Source: Actinobacteria bacterium OK074 (lineage in GTDB: Bacteria > Actinomycetota > Actinomycetes > Streptomycetales > Streptomycetaceae). Taken from it: a stretch of DNA of 64,000 nt. Shown piece after piece: positions 9,231-17,430 of the stretch. The notes under the pieces were generated by a model that saw only the letters and a list, made by a program, of their open reading frames with translations, had not been told where the DNA came from and ran no database searches. Location: NCBI GenBank assembly GCA_001298575.1, contig LJCV01000262.1, forward strand, positions 1 through 64,000, in the 5' to 3' direction. Both the position numbers and the translations under genes were made by a program. Positions within the stretch are counted from its first letter, which is position 1, and every line of letters begins with the position of its first letter.

Positions 9231-9250
9231 CTCGGCCGGAACCAGGAGAT

Positions 9251-9267
9251 ACGACGTCCTACGTCAT
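9251..9267. promoter_or_regulatory. Inverted repeat, candidate GntR operator
   Basis: ACGACGT-CCT-ACGTCAT is a near-perfect 7-3-7 inverted repeat (one mismatch pair) between the divergent importer operon and the GntR/FCD regulator. Position and symmetry fit an autoregulatory operator. Binding is inferred. Confidence 0.45.
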
Positions 9268-9417
9268 AGGCGGCAGCGCGACCATAAGAGGGGGCGTGGG
9301 GGCGGTCAAGGGATCGCACACGAATGGCGTAGCCGCCAAAGGTGCGACCAATGACGGCGGCGAAACCGGTTACTTGGCGCGTAGTCGCCGTATTGCCACC
9401 CCGGAGATGACACAGAC

Positions 9418-10155
9418 ATGGGACGTCCGATGTCGGGCGAGCGTACGATGCGGGCCATGTCTCAGGAGCCTGGGAACCGGAGCTCGGCGGACCGTCGGGT
9501 GAGCAGCCGGATCCGGCACGAGGTCGTCCAGCTCATCCTCGACCGCAAACTCCGGGCGGGTTCACCCCTGCCCACGGAAACGGAGCTGATGGCGGCGCTG
9601 GGGGCCAGCCGCAACTCCGTACGGGAGGCGCTGAAGGCGTTGCAGGCGCTGGACATCGTGGACATCAGACACGGTTACGGCATGTACGTCGGCCGCGCGT
9701 CGCTGGCGCCGCTCATCGACGGCCTGACCTTCCGCACCCTCACCCAGCACGACGACGAGGCGGCGGCCCTGGGCGAGATACTCCAGGTCCGCCAGGTCCT
9801 GGAGGAGGGGCTGATCGGCCGGGTGGTGCCGCTGCTGGGCGAGCCGGACCTGGACCGGCTCGACGCGGTGGTGACCGGCATGGAGACGGCGGGCCGGTCG
9901 GGTCTGGTGTTCCCCGAACTCGACCGCGAATTCCACGAGTTGCTCTACCAGCCGCTCGGCAACGCGCTGCTGCCGCAGCTGTTGGGCGCGTTCTGGTCGG
10001 TCTTCCACCAGGTGTCCCGGCGGGGCACGCCGACGCCGCCGTCACTGACGGCGGCGCGGCACCGGGCGATCGTCACGGCGTTGCGGGCGCGGGATGTGGA
10101 GGGGGCGAAGGGGGCGTTGGGGGAGCATTTCCGGGGGGTGGGGGTGACGGGGTAG
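9418..10155 (+). CDS. GntR family (FCD/FadR type) transcriptional regulator
   Basis: A regulator of up to 245 residues. A winged helix (about residues 28-92) carries the GntR signature LPTETELMAALGASRNSVREAL followed by a wing, HGYGMYVG. An all-helical FCD effector domain follows (about 105-235) with spaced Asp, Arg and His residues that in this family hold a metal and bind organic acids. Start choice is uncertain: ATGs at 9418, 9430, 9448 and 9457 are all in frame and none has a strong ribosome binding site. Being divergent from the importer-aldolase operon, it most likely controls it; related FCD proteins (NanR, UxuR, GntR) respond to sugar acids. Confidence 0.85.
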   Translation: MGRPMSGERTMRAMSQEPGNRSSADRRVSSRIRHEVVQLILDRKLRAGSPLPTETELMAALGASRNSVREALKALQALDIVDIRHGYGMYVGRASLAPLIDGLTFRTLTQHDDEAAALGEILQVRQVLEEGLIGRVVPLLGEPDLDRLDAVVTGMETAGRSGLVFPELDREFHELLYQPLGNALLPQLLGAFWSVFHQVSRRGTPTPPSLTAARHRAIVTALRARDVEGAKGALGEHFRGVGVTG

Positions 10156-10244
10156 GGGCCCGCGCTCGTAGAAACGCTGTGGTAGCGGTTACCCACGGCG
10201 TTTCCGTGGCTGTTTCTGCGCCCGTAACCGCACCCGTCGCCCGG

Positions 10245-10823
10245 TCAGGGCCGGGTCGCCCGGAAGCGCAGAGTGTCTCGTTCCGGGTGGGTGGTGACCG
10301 AGACGTCGGTGAAGCCCGCTGCCCGCAGGCGGGCCGGGAGTGTGGCCGGGTCCAGGACGTTCATGGTGTCCCTGATGTGCAGGAGCCGGAAGCCCAGGCT
10401 GGACCGGCTGTCGCTGCCCGCGAAGATTCCGCCGGGGCGCAGTACCCGGTGGGCCTCCGCGAAGATCCGGTCCTGCTGGGCGGCCGTGGGCACGTGGTGC
10501 AGCATCGAGAAGCAGACGACGGAGTCGAACGCCGTGTCGGGCAGCGGCATCGCCGCCCCGTCCGCGTGCACGATCCGGGCCCGCTCGCCCCAGCGTTCCG
10601 TCAGCAGCCGCGCACTGTCGTCGTCGATCTCCACCGCGGTCAACCGCTCGACGCGCTCCACGAGTTCGCGGAGGTTCGCCCCGAAGCCCGGCCCGATCTC
10701 CAGTACGTCGTCGCCCAGTCGCACCCCCTCCAGCGCCCAGGGCAGGAGCAACTCCTTCGTCGTGCGGGCCCACTTCTCCGAACTGCAGATCTTCCGGTGC
10801 ATGAGATTCATCGGCATGCCCAC
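10245..10823 (-). CDS. Class I SAM-dependent methyltransferase
   Basis: A 192-residue Rossmann-fold methyltransferase of the UbiE/Methyltransf_11 type. Motif I is VLEIGPGFGANL (about residues 39-50), the acidic end of strand 2 is VEID, and motif IV/post-I is FDSVVCFSMLHHV (about 98-110), followed by LRPGG. The substrate is unknown. The GTG at 10823 is the longest start; ATGs at 10817 and 10811 are alternatives. The divergent AraC gene begins about 50 bases away, so the two may share a control region. Confidence 0.82.
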   Translation of the reverse strand: MGMPMNLMHRKICSSEKWARTTKELLLPWALEGVRLGDDVLEIGPGFGANLRELVERVERLTAVEIDDDSARLLTERWGERARIVHADGAAMPLPDTAFDSVVCFSMLHHVPTAAQQDRIFAEAHRVLRPGGIFAGSDSRSSLGFRLLHIRDTMNVLDPATLPARLRAAGFTDVSVTTHPERDTLRFRATRP

Positions 10824-10873
10824 GACGCTAGGCGCGGGTGCGGAATGTCCGCGACGGGCTAGGCTGCCGTCTC

Positions 10874-11779
10874 ATGTCGCCAGACAGACACGACACGGAC
10901 GGACTCGACGGCGGCCTCGGTGACCTCGGTGACGGCTTCGGGCTCGGCGATGGGTTCGGTGACGGCTTCGGTGACGGCTTCGGTGACGGTCAAGTCCCCG
11001 GCCGGCCGGGCCCGTTCGGCACCGGCAGCCGGCGTGCCCCCTACGCCACCACGAACGGCGCCATCTTCGTCGGCAGCTTCTCCATGCCGCACAACCTCGC
11101 CTTCCCCACCCACTGGCACTCCGAGCACCAACTCGCCGCCAGTACCAAGGGGTTGATCCGGATCGGCATCGAACACGGCTCGTGGCTGCTGCCGCCCACG
11201 CGGGCCCTGTGGATCCCGGCGGGGACCCCGCACACGACGGCGGCGGCCGGGGATGCGGCCATGCACAGCGCGTTCATCGGCCCACGTCACGGGCCGGGCT
11301 GGCGGGACCCGACCGTCGTGGCGATAACTCCCTTGCTGCGGGCCCTGATCGACCACCTCACGCGGACGGACCTGGCGGCCGACGCCCGCGCCCGGTCCGA
11401 GGCGGTCCTGCTCGACGAACTCCACCCCGTGCCCGTCACCAGCATCAACGTGCCCGAACTCCGCGACCCCCGGGCCCGCGAGGTGGCCCGAAGGCTGACC
11501 GCGGCCCCGGCCGACAACCGCCCCCTGGCCGCCTGGGGTGCCGAAGTCGGCGCGAGCGCACGGACGTTGGCCCGGCTGTTCGCCGTCGAGGCGGGCCTCG
11601 GCTTCGGCCAGTGGCGCGAACGGCTGCGCATGCGCGCCGCCCTGCCCCACCTGGCCGAGGGCCTGCCCACCGCGTCGGTCGCGCACCGCGTCGGCTACGC
11701 CACCGCCAGCTCCTTCACCGCCGCGTTCCGCCGGGTGATGGGGGTGACACCCCGGGAGTATTTCCCGGTACGGCGGTGA
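10874..11779 (+). CDS. AraC family regulator with cupin domain and GD-repeat N-terminus
   Basis: A one-component activator of about 301 residues. After an odd N-terminal stretch of Gly-Asp-Phe repeats (first 40 residues), a cupin sensor contains HWHSEHQLAAS and a later histidine pair region (about 65-140). The C-terminal AraC/XylS DNA-binding domain has two HTH units, ending with VAHRVGYATASSFTAAFRR and PREYF. The ATG at 10874 is used; an upstream in-frame ATG at 10838 would overlap the promoter zone of the divergent methyltransferase. The repeats at 10910-10991 are tandem at DNA level (GGTGACGGCTTC units) and may be a recent expansion. Confidence 0.85.
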   Translation: MSPDRHDTDGLDGGLGDLGDGFGLGDGFGDGFGDGFGDGQVPGRPGPFGTGSRRAPYATTNGAIFVGSFSMPHNLAFPTHWHSEHQLAASTKGLIRIGIEHGSWLLPPTRALWIPAGTPHTTAAAGDAAMHSAFIGPRHGPGWRDPTVVAITPLLRALIDHLTRTDLAADARARSEAVLLDELHPVPVTSINVPELRDPRAREVARRLTAAPADNRPLAAWGAEVGASARTLARLFAVEAGLGFGQWRERLRMRAALPHLAEGLPTASVAHRVGYATASSFTAAFRRVMGVTPREYFPVRR

Positions 11780-11834
11780 GTACGACCCCGAGGGCGCCCC
11801 AAATGCCGTATGGGGCGCTGCTGTTGACGTATTG

Positions 11835-12353
11835 TCAGTACTTCAATCGCATCACGATCCGGTCCTCCTCGGGGCCGAAGTACGCCTTGCGGAAGCCTCC
11901 TTCGGGCTCGGCCGGGACGAAGCCCAGGGAGCGGTAGAGCACGATCGCGGTCACGTTCGCGGGCTCCACGGTGAGCAGCACCTCGCGCACGCCCTCGTCG
12001 CGCAGCCGGTCCAGGATGTCCAGCATCAGCATCCGGCCGAGCCCCTGCCCGCGCCCGTCCGCGGCGACGGCGAGGCCGAGGATCCAGCAGCGCTCGGCCC
12101 GCAGCGTCGTACCCGCCAGGACGTAGCCGTACAGGCCGGTGTCGTCGTCGAGGACCAGCAGGTGCTTGGCGTACATGTCGTAGAGCTGCCGCAGCATGAA
12201 GTACGGGTACGCGTGTTTGCCGAACACCTCGCGGTCCAGGCGGGAGAGTTCGGGCAGGTCCGACTCGGTCACCTGCCGCGGCCGCGGGGGCCCGTGCGGG
12301 GGCCGGAACGTGCCGGTGGGTGGTGCGGAGTGTCGTGCGGGCCGATACGTCAT
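11835..12353 (-). CDS. GNAT family N-acetyltransferase
   Basis: A 172-residue acetyl-CoA-dependent acetyltransferase. The acetyl-CoA binding loop is seen as AVAADGRGQGLGRMLM (motif A, R/Q-x-x-G-x-G/A; about residues 95-110), followed by motif B around VEPANVTAIVLYRSLGF, as in RimI-like proteins. The N-terminal 25 residues are basic and proline-rich. The ATG at 12353 is the start. It converges with the AraC gene and is divergent from the cassette that begins at 12.6 kb; 221 bases separate it from that cassette. Substrate unknown; protein N-terminal acetylation is possible. Confidence 0.85.
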   Translation of the reverse strand: MTYRPARHSAPPTGTFRPPHGPPRPRQVTESDLPELSRLDREVFGKHAYPYFMLRQLYDMYAKHLLVLDDDTGLYGYVLAGTTLRAERCWILGLAVAADGRGQGLGRMLMLDILDRLRDEGVREVLLTVEPANVTAIVLYRSLGFVPAEPEGGFRKAYFGPEEDRIVMRLKY

Positions 12354-12604
12354 GCCACCGCCTGTCGGAAGTCACGGGCCGTGCCGGAATGACCGGTTTC
12401 GTCAAAGGCGCGCGGTCCTCATTTTGGGTGAATTGCGCTGCGATCTCAGGATCGTCGGGATCATCCGGGCTCTCAAGAGTGCTTCAGGTCCGATGGCGGG
12501 TACGCGTGTCCTGGCTTCGTGACGGGCTCGAAGGTAGGGGATCCGAGTCGTCGTAACCGTTGGTACCGTGAAGCATGGACTTGAGAGCGCCCGAGGGACC
12601 CCAT

Positions 12605-13366
12605 ATGCTCAACGCCGACGCACCGTGGGACGCGTTCGACTCTCGCGCGTACATCGACCACAATTATCGCGCCCTGCTCGAAGCGGATGCCGAGATCATC
12701 CACTATGTGCGCGATCATTTCAGTGATCACTTCCGCGAGAATTCCAAACGGCCGGTTCTCGGTATTGACGTGGGCGCGGGAGCCAATCTCTATCCGGCGC
12801 TGTCCATGCTTCCCTGGTGCGACGAGATCACCCTCTTCGAGCGCTCGGCGGCGAACGTCCGCTATCTGGAGGAGCAGCTTCCGTCCTTCGACCGCGACTG
12901 GGACAGCTTCTGGAACCTCCTGTGCGAGGACCCGGGGTACCGGCGGATCGACACCGACCGGAGGGAAAGGTTCCGCCAGGCGGTGCGGATCGAGCCCGGT
13001 GATCTCTTTGCCCTGGGGCGGCCCGAGGGGCCCGAACGGCGGGTGCGGCGCTGGGGCATGGGCACCATGTTCTTCGTCGCGGAATCCCTCTCGACCTCGC
13101 ACGAGGAGTTCCGCGAGGCGGTCTCCTGCTTCCTGCGCGCCCTCGAACCCGGCGCGCCCTTCGCCGCCGCTTTCATGGCCGGGTCGAAGGGGTACGAGGT
13201 CGGTGACCTGCACTTCCCGGCGTGCGACGTGGACGAGACGGACGTCAAGGAAGTCGTCCAGCCGTTCGCCCCGAAGACCGAGATCCGCCGGCTGGCCAAT
13301 GTCAGCCACGTCGTGCGTCCCGGCCATACCGGAATGATCCTGGCCCTCGGCCACCGGCAGCGCTGA
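12605..13366 (+). CDS. SAM-dependent methyltransferase, SCO2525-like family
   Basis: A 253-residue methyltransferase resembling the NNMT/PNMT/TEMT group and the actinobacterial family named after SCO2525. Motif I is GIDVGAGANLYPAL (about residues 55-68), followed by ITLFERS as the acidic strand-2 end. The later MGTMFFVAESLS and ALEPGAPFAAAFM segments match motifs IV and VI. The ATG at 12605 follows GAGGGA at good spacing; an in-frame ATG at 12575 is possible. It is the first gene of a co-directional set of six, with a 237-base gap before the next. Substrate unknown; the NNMT-like fold usually acts on small amines or thiols. Confidence 0.82.
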   Translation: MLNADAPWDAFDSRAYIDHNYRALLEADAEIIHYVRDHFSDHFRENSKRPVLGIDVGAGANLYPALSMLPWCDEITLFERSAANVRYLEEQLPSFDRDWDSFWNLLCEDPGYRRIDTDRRERFRQAVRIEPGDLFALGRPEGPERRVRRWGMGTMFFVAESLSTSHEEFREAVSCFLRALEPGAPFAAAFMAGSKGYEVGDLHFPACDVDETDVKEVVQPFAPKTEIRRLANVSHVVRPGHTGMILALGHRQR

Positions 13367-13603
13367 ATTACGCGTTCCGCATTCCGGTTCGGATTCCCGG
13401 AGAGACTCTGAGGGTCCTTTGAGGTTCCGCTGAGGAACTTCCGGGGATTCTCCGGGGACACTTCATCCGGGGGCGTGGATTTTTCCCGATCCACCCCCCG
13501 GAGATTGTCCAGAAGTCCCGGGAATCGTTACCGGTGCGGGGATTCCCGCCAAGGGGCGCGGCAGCATATTCTGGGCGGCATATTCTGTGGTGAGGGGCAT
13601 GGG

Positions 13604-15445
13604 ATGCAGATCAAACCGCGGCAGCACCTTCTCGACATCTGGCAGGCCGTGGCCCGGCACTCGTTCAACGAGGACGGCAGCTGGCTCTGGGGGGACTGGG
13701 GCGGCCGCAGCAGCGTCGCCGACGCCGAACGCCTGCTCTGCCTGCTGTACCCGGCCACGGAGGTTCCGGCGTTCCGCCTGGACCGCCCCGACACCACCCA
13801 GAAGGACGTCGAGCGGTCCCTGAAACCCGCGGGCGGGCGGATGGCGATCCCCGCCAACCTGGTCACGGTCCTCGACCAGTTCATGCGGATGCACACCACC
13901 GAGGACGGCGCCCCCGCCTTCTCCGGCGGCTACTACTTCAACCCCCGCGACCCGAACCAGGAACTCACCGACGTCCAGCGGGAGTTGGCGGTGGTCGACT
14001 CCTTCTCCATGTCGGTCACCCTGTGCCTGGCCACCCTCGGTTTCCTCAAGGTGTACGGCCCCAACTCCCGTACCCAGAGCGCCGAGGACATCGCCCGGCT
14101 CCGCGAGGCCACCAGCACCCGGCTCACCGCCGCCATGGTGGGCCTGCTGCGCTCCTTCACCATCAACGTCTTCGACGCCGACTCCGGCCAGGGGCGGCGG
14201 CTGCGCCGACTGCTGGGCGAGGAACGGCAGTCCGAGCGGGCCGTGCTCCAGCAGTTCCAGCGCCGCTTCCGGGCGTTGCGCGCCACCATCGCCGAAAGCT
14301 TCATCCTCGGCGTCGACGTGGAGGAGCAACTCAAGGACGAGAGCCAGCTGTTCGAGTGCGGCTGGGCCTGGAGCCTGGTCAAGGACGCACCGCCCGTCCC
14401 GGACATCTCACAGCCCATCGGCCGGCAGGAGGACGGCGCCGCCGACGCCGTCCCCTATCTGTACTTCACGGTGGTCGCCCTCGACGGCATCCAGGACCTG
14501 TTCTCCGACCGCACCCTCACCCTCGGGCTGCTCAACGCCGACCAGCAGAAACTCGCCGAGGCGCTCCGGCTGCGCTGGGAGGTCACCCAGCAGTACTGGT
14601 CCGGCATCGCCCGCTTCGACGCCGACCGCTGGCCGCTGGAGGACATCCCCTGGCGGACCACCGGACAGCGCCTGGAATCCGAGTACTTCTCGCTCTCCGT
14701 CGCCGCGATCGTGGTGCACGACCTGGTACGGCGGCGGGCCACGGACGACGACCTCACCCGTACCGTCTCCGTCATGGAACGCCTCGCCGAACGCGGCCGG
14801 ATCACCAGCCGCATGACGTTCAACGACCCGGCCGTGCGGCTGCACAACCCGGGTGTCACCCTCCCGTTGCAGGGCAGCCAGAACACCGGCGTGGCGTTGC
14901 AGTGGACCATGACCGACTTCTCCGCCCAACTCCTCAAGCGGACCATCCAGTTGTGCGAACTCTCGCGCAACATCTCCTCCCAGGACCGGCTGCTCAGGCT
15001 CGCCGAGCAGATCTTCGAGCACCTGTGGGAGCGCCGCATCCAGGAGGGCGAGGGGATAGACCTGTGGGACGACGTGCAGGCCGTCTACCCCGAAACCCCC
15101 AAGTCCGAGGGCCCGTTGTCCTGGAGCGTCACCGAGCGTGTCACCGAGTGCATGGTCGCCGCCCGCAAGCTGTACGTGCAGCGGCCCATCCGCAGCGCCG
15201 AACTCGCCGTGCACGCCCGGGCGTTGCTCAGCGAGGCCGACCACCTCTTCGGCACCGAACAGATGCAGCCCTCGCTCGCCGTCGACGGGCAGCGCGGCCG
15301 GGGCCTGAAGAGCATCGAGATCCGGCTCCGCCGCGCCCGTGACATCCTCGACGAACAGCCGGGCACCGCCTGTGCGTTGGCCCTCGCCGTACTCGGCGAA
15401 CTCGACACCCTGGCGCAGGCCCGTGACGCCGCCGAGGAGGTATGA
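13604..15445 (+). CDS. SCO2524-like conserved helical protein of unknown function
   Basis: A 613-residue protein I can place only with the SCO2524-like family found beside SCO2525-like methyltransferases. It is predicted soluble and mostly helical, with no signal peptide or membrane segment. Notable stretches are a tryptophan-rich SWLWGDWGGRSS near residue 25 and regularly spaced helical blocks in the middle and C-terminal thirds, but no catalytic motif is evident. The ATG at 13604 is preceded by GAGGGGCATGGG, and the upstream in-frame extension to 13475 has atypical codons. Its stop is three bases from the GTG of the variant ATPase, so the two are probably translationally coupled. A scaffold or adaptor role is conceivable but unproven. 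Confidence 0.8.
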   Translation: MQIKPRQHLLDIWQAVARHSFNEDGSWLWGDWGGRSSVADAERLLCLLYPATEVPAFRLDRPDTTQKDVERSLKPAGGRMAIPANLVTVLDQFMRMHTTEDGAPAFSGGYYFNPRDPNQELTDVQRELAVVDSFSMSVTLCLATLGFLKVYGPNSRTQSAEDIARLREATSTRLTAAMVGLLRSFTINVFDADSGQGRRLRRLLGEERQSERAVLQQFQRRFRALRATIAESFILGVDVEEQLKDESQLFECGWAWSLVKDAPPVPDISQPIGRQEDGAADAVPYLYFTVVALDGIQDLFSDRTLTLGLLNADQQKLAEALRLRWEVTQQYWSGIARFDADRWPLEDIPWRTTGQRLESEYFSLSVAAIVVHDLVRRRATDDDLTRTVSVMERLAERGRITSRMTFNDPAVRLHNPGVTLPLQGSQNTGVALQWTMTDFSAQLLKRTIQLCELSRNISSQDRLLRLAEQIFEHLWERRIQEGEGIDLWDDVQAVYPETPKSEGPLSWSVTERVTECMVAARKLYVQRPIRSAELAVHARALLSEADHLFGTEQMQPSLAVDGQRGRGLKSIEIRLRRARDILDEQPGTACALALAVLGELDTLAQARDAAEEV

Positions 15446-15448
15446 CAG

Positions 15449-16366
15449 GTGCTCGTGTTCGCCGCCTCCGACAAGGGAGGCACCGGCCGCTCCGTGACCA
15501 GCGCCAACCTCGCCTACCAGCGGGCACTGCACGGTGACGACGTGGCCTACGTCGACTTCGACTTCGGCTCGCCCACGGCCGCCGCGGTCTTCGACATCCC
15601 CAAGGTGGACAACGGAGTTCGCGACCACGGACTCCACTCCTACCTGGACGGCGGCACCCTCGAACCCGTCCGCATCGACATCTGGCGCCAGACCCAGCAC
15701 CCCGTGCTGCGCAACCGGCCCAACGGATCAGGGCGGTTGGTGCTGCTGCCCGGCGACACCAGCGGCGGCGAGTTCGCCACCGACGCGGACACCACCCGCC
15801 GCTGCGCCGACCTGCTGCTGCGGCTGCACAGCGAGTTCGACGTGATCCTCGTCGACCTCAGCGCGGGCCGCAGCTACGCCATGGACATGGTCCTCGAAGC
15901 CACCGCGCAGCCGCCGATCAGCGACATCACCGCCCGCTGGCTGATCTTCCACCGCTGGACCCGCCAGCATGTCGGCGCCGCCTCCGACCTGGTCTTCAAG
16001 AGCAACGGCATCCTCGACGCCGGCACCGCCCGCGGCCACGACCTCGATCAACTGCGCGCCGCCGTACGGTTCGTGCGGGCCGCCGTGCCCGATCCCGAGT
16101 CGCCGCTGTGGTCGCAGGTGACGTCCGCGCAGGCCACCTGGATGCAGAAGTGCGACGACATGCTGCGCGCCCTGGCCGCCGAGTGCCAGGTCGGCGACAG
16201 CGTGGTGCTCGGCACCGTGCCGCTGGAACCGGTGCTCCAGTGGCGCGAGCAGCTCATCACTGAGGAGGACGTGATCTCCAGCCAGATCGCCAACAAGGAA
16301 ACCCTGGACGCGCTGGAGGAGATCGCCCGGCGGCTGACGGACGACGCGTACTGGGGGCGGTTGTGA
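15449..16366 (+). CDS. ParA/MinD-like protein with variant P-loop (SCO2523-like)
   Basis: A 305-residue P-loop protein of the SIMIBI class. Its N-terminus reads as a ParA/MinD deviant Walker A, SDKGGTGRS at residues 7-15. The signature lysine K9 is kept but the usual P-loop lysine is Arg14. Switch-like and Walker B-like segments follow: DFDFGSPTAAAVF (about 36-48) and DVILVDLSAG near residue 130. Nucleotide binding with altered or no hydrolysis is therefore plausible. The GTG at 15449 follows GAGGAGG. ParA/MinD relatives position cargo or act as switches on membranes or DNA; here the cargo could be one of the cassette's unknown proteins. That is inference. Confidence 0.85.
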   Translation: MLVFAASDKGGTGRSVTSANLAYQRALHGDDVAYVDFDFGSPTAAAVFDIPKVDNGVRDHGLHSYLDGGTLEPVRIDIWRQTQHPVLRNRPNGSGRLVLLPGDTSGGEFATDADTTRRCADLLLRLHSEFDVILVDLSAGRSYAMDMVLEATAQPPISDITARWLIFHRWTRQHVGAASDLVFKSNGILDAGTARGHDLDQLRAAVRFVRAAVPDPESPLWSQVTSAQATWMQKCDDMLRALAAECQVGDSVVLGTVPLEPVLQWREQLITEEDVISSQIANKETLDALEEIARRLTDDAYWGRL

Positions 16367-16463
16367 CCCCGGCCAACACCGTGCGTTTCGCCGCGATCTT
16401 GTCTGACGTGTCATCAGGTCCCGTTCCGGGTACGGGGGTTGACAACCCGAACCGGAGGTGGCC

Positions 16464-17429
16464 ATGACGGAGCCGGTGTTCCGCGAGACCACCGCCGAAC
16501 CACGCACGGAAGCGGTGCCGCTCGCCCAACTCTCCCTGGAATTAGGCCACCTCTACATGGAGGACTTCGAGGAGGGCCCCGCGCGGCTGCGCGCGCACTT
16601 CACCCGGATCAAGCCCTGGGTGGACGCGGCCCGCGCCGACGCCACCGCCCGCGCGGGCGGCCGACGGCCCCGGATCAGCACCTGCTTCCTCATCGACGAC
16701 TACTTCAGCCGCTTCTCCACCCCCGCCGAACTGGTCCCGCAGATCCTCGAAGAGGCCGAACGCGCCGGACTGGTCATCGACTACCTCGCCCGCGAGTCCG
16801 GCTGCGCGGTCGCCGACAAGATCCCGCTCGCCGAGTCCGTCGCCGGCCGCCTCGTCGAGTCGCCGCCGCCCGGCAGTTACGGCGCCCGGCCCCCGGCCAC
16901 CAGCACCGGCTGGCTCGCCAACGGCGAACGCACCCCCGCGATGCGCACCCCGGCCGCCATGAACCGGGCCACCGGCTGGCAGCCGCCCCGCGAGACCGCC
17001 GCCCGCCGCCACTCCGTCTTCATGGACGTCGAGTTGTGGGACGACGATGCCGAGGGGCGCCGCACCTGGTCCTGCCCCTTCCTCGCCGCCGTCTGGCAGT
17101 TGGCGCGCCTCGGGCTGCTGCGCAACGAGGGCGACGCCGTGCTGCGCTCCCGGCCCGCACCCATGGGCGGATTCCCGCACACCTGGGACGAGTTGGCGCC
17201 GCTGGTCCAACTCAACGCGCAGGCAGCCGCGTTCAGCGCCTACCGGACGGTGTCCGTGCTGCCGTCCCGCTTCCTGCCGGTCGAGCACGCCGTCCGCGTC
17301 ATCCTCGACCAGACCGACGTCGACGCGGGCGCCCTGCGCCAGGTCGCCGAACGCTCCGCCCGCGAGGGCGCGTTGGTGCCCGACTCCGTCGCCGACCGCA
17401 TCGCCTACGTGTTCTACCCGGAGGCGTGA
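16464..17429 (+). CDS. SCO2522-like conserved protein of unknown function
   Basis: A 321-residue soluble protein matching, by order and length, the SCO2522-like family. The N-terminal half contains STCFLIDDYFSRF (about residues 69-81), a hydrophobic strand followed by paired acidic residues, and a second acidic cluster VFMDVELWDDD near residue 190. These could bind a metal, but the pattern is not one I recognise. The middle is arginine- and proline-rich. The ATG at 16464 follows GGAGG; the GTG at 16458 overlaps that site and is less likely. It is 97 bases after the variant ATPase and is followed immediately by the SCO2521-like gene. Confidence 0.78.
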   Translation: MTEPVFRETTAEPRTEAVPLAQLSLELGHLYMEDFEEGPARLRAHFTRIKPWVDAARADATARAGGRRPRISTCFLIDDYFSRFSTPAELVPQILEEAERAGLVIDYLARESGCAVADKIPLAESVAGRLVESPPPGSYGARPPATSTGWLANGERTPAMRTPAAMNRATGWQPPRETAARRHSVFMDVELWDDDAEGRRTWSCPFLAAVWQLARLGLLRNEGDAVLRSRPAPMGGFPHTWDELAPLVQLNAQAAAFSAYRTVSVLPSRFLPVEHAVRVILDQTDVDAGALRQVAERSAREGALVPDSVADRIAYVFYPEA

Positions 17430-17430
17430 G

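Noticed and set aside
10910..10991. RTX calcium-binding repeats in the AraC gene
   Set aside because: The repeats lack the GGxGxDxUx nonapeptide and sit on a cytoplasmic regulator.
12862..13494. Minus-strand ORF opposite the methyltransferase
   Set aside because: Composition is typical of an antisense shadow, while the plus-strand gene has clear SAM motifs.
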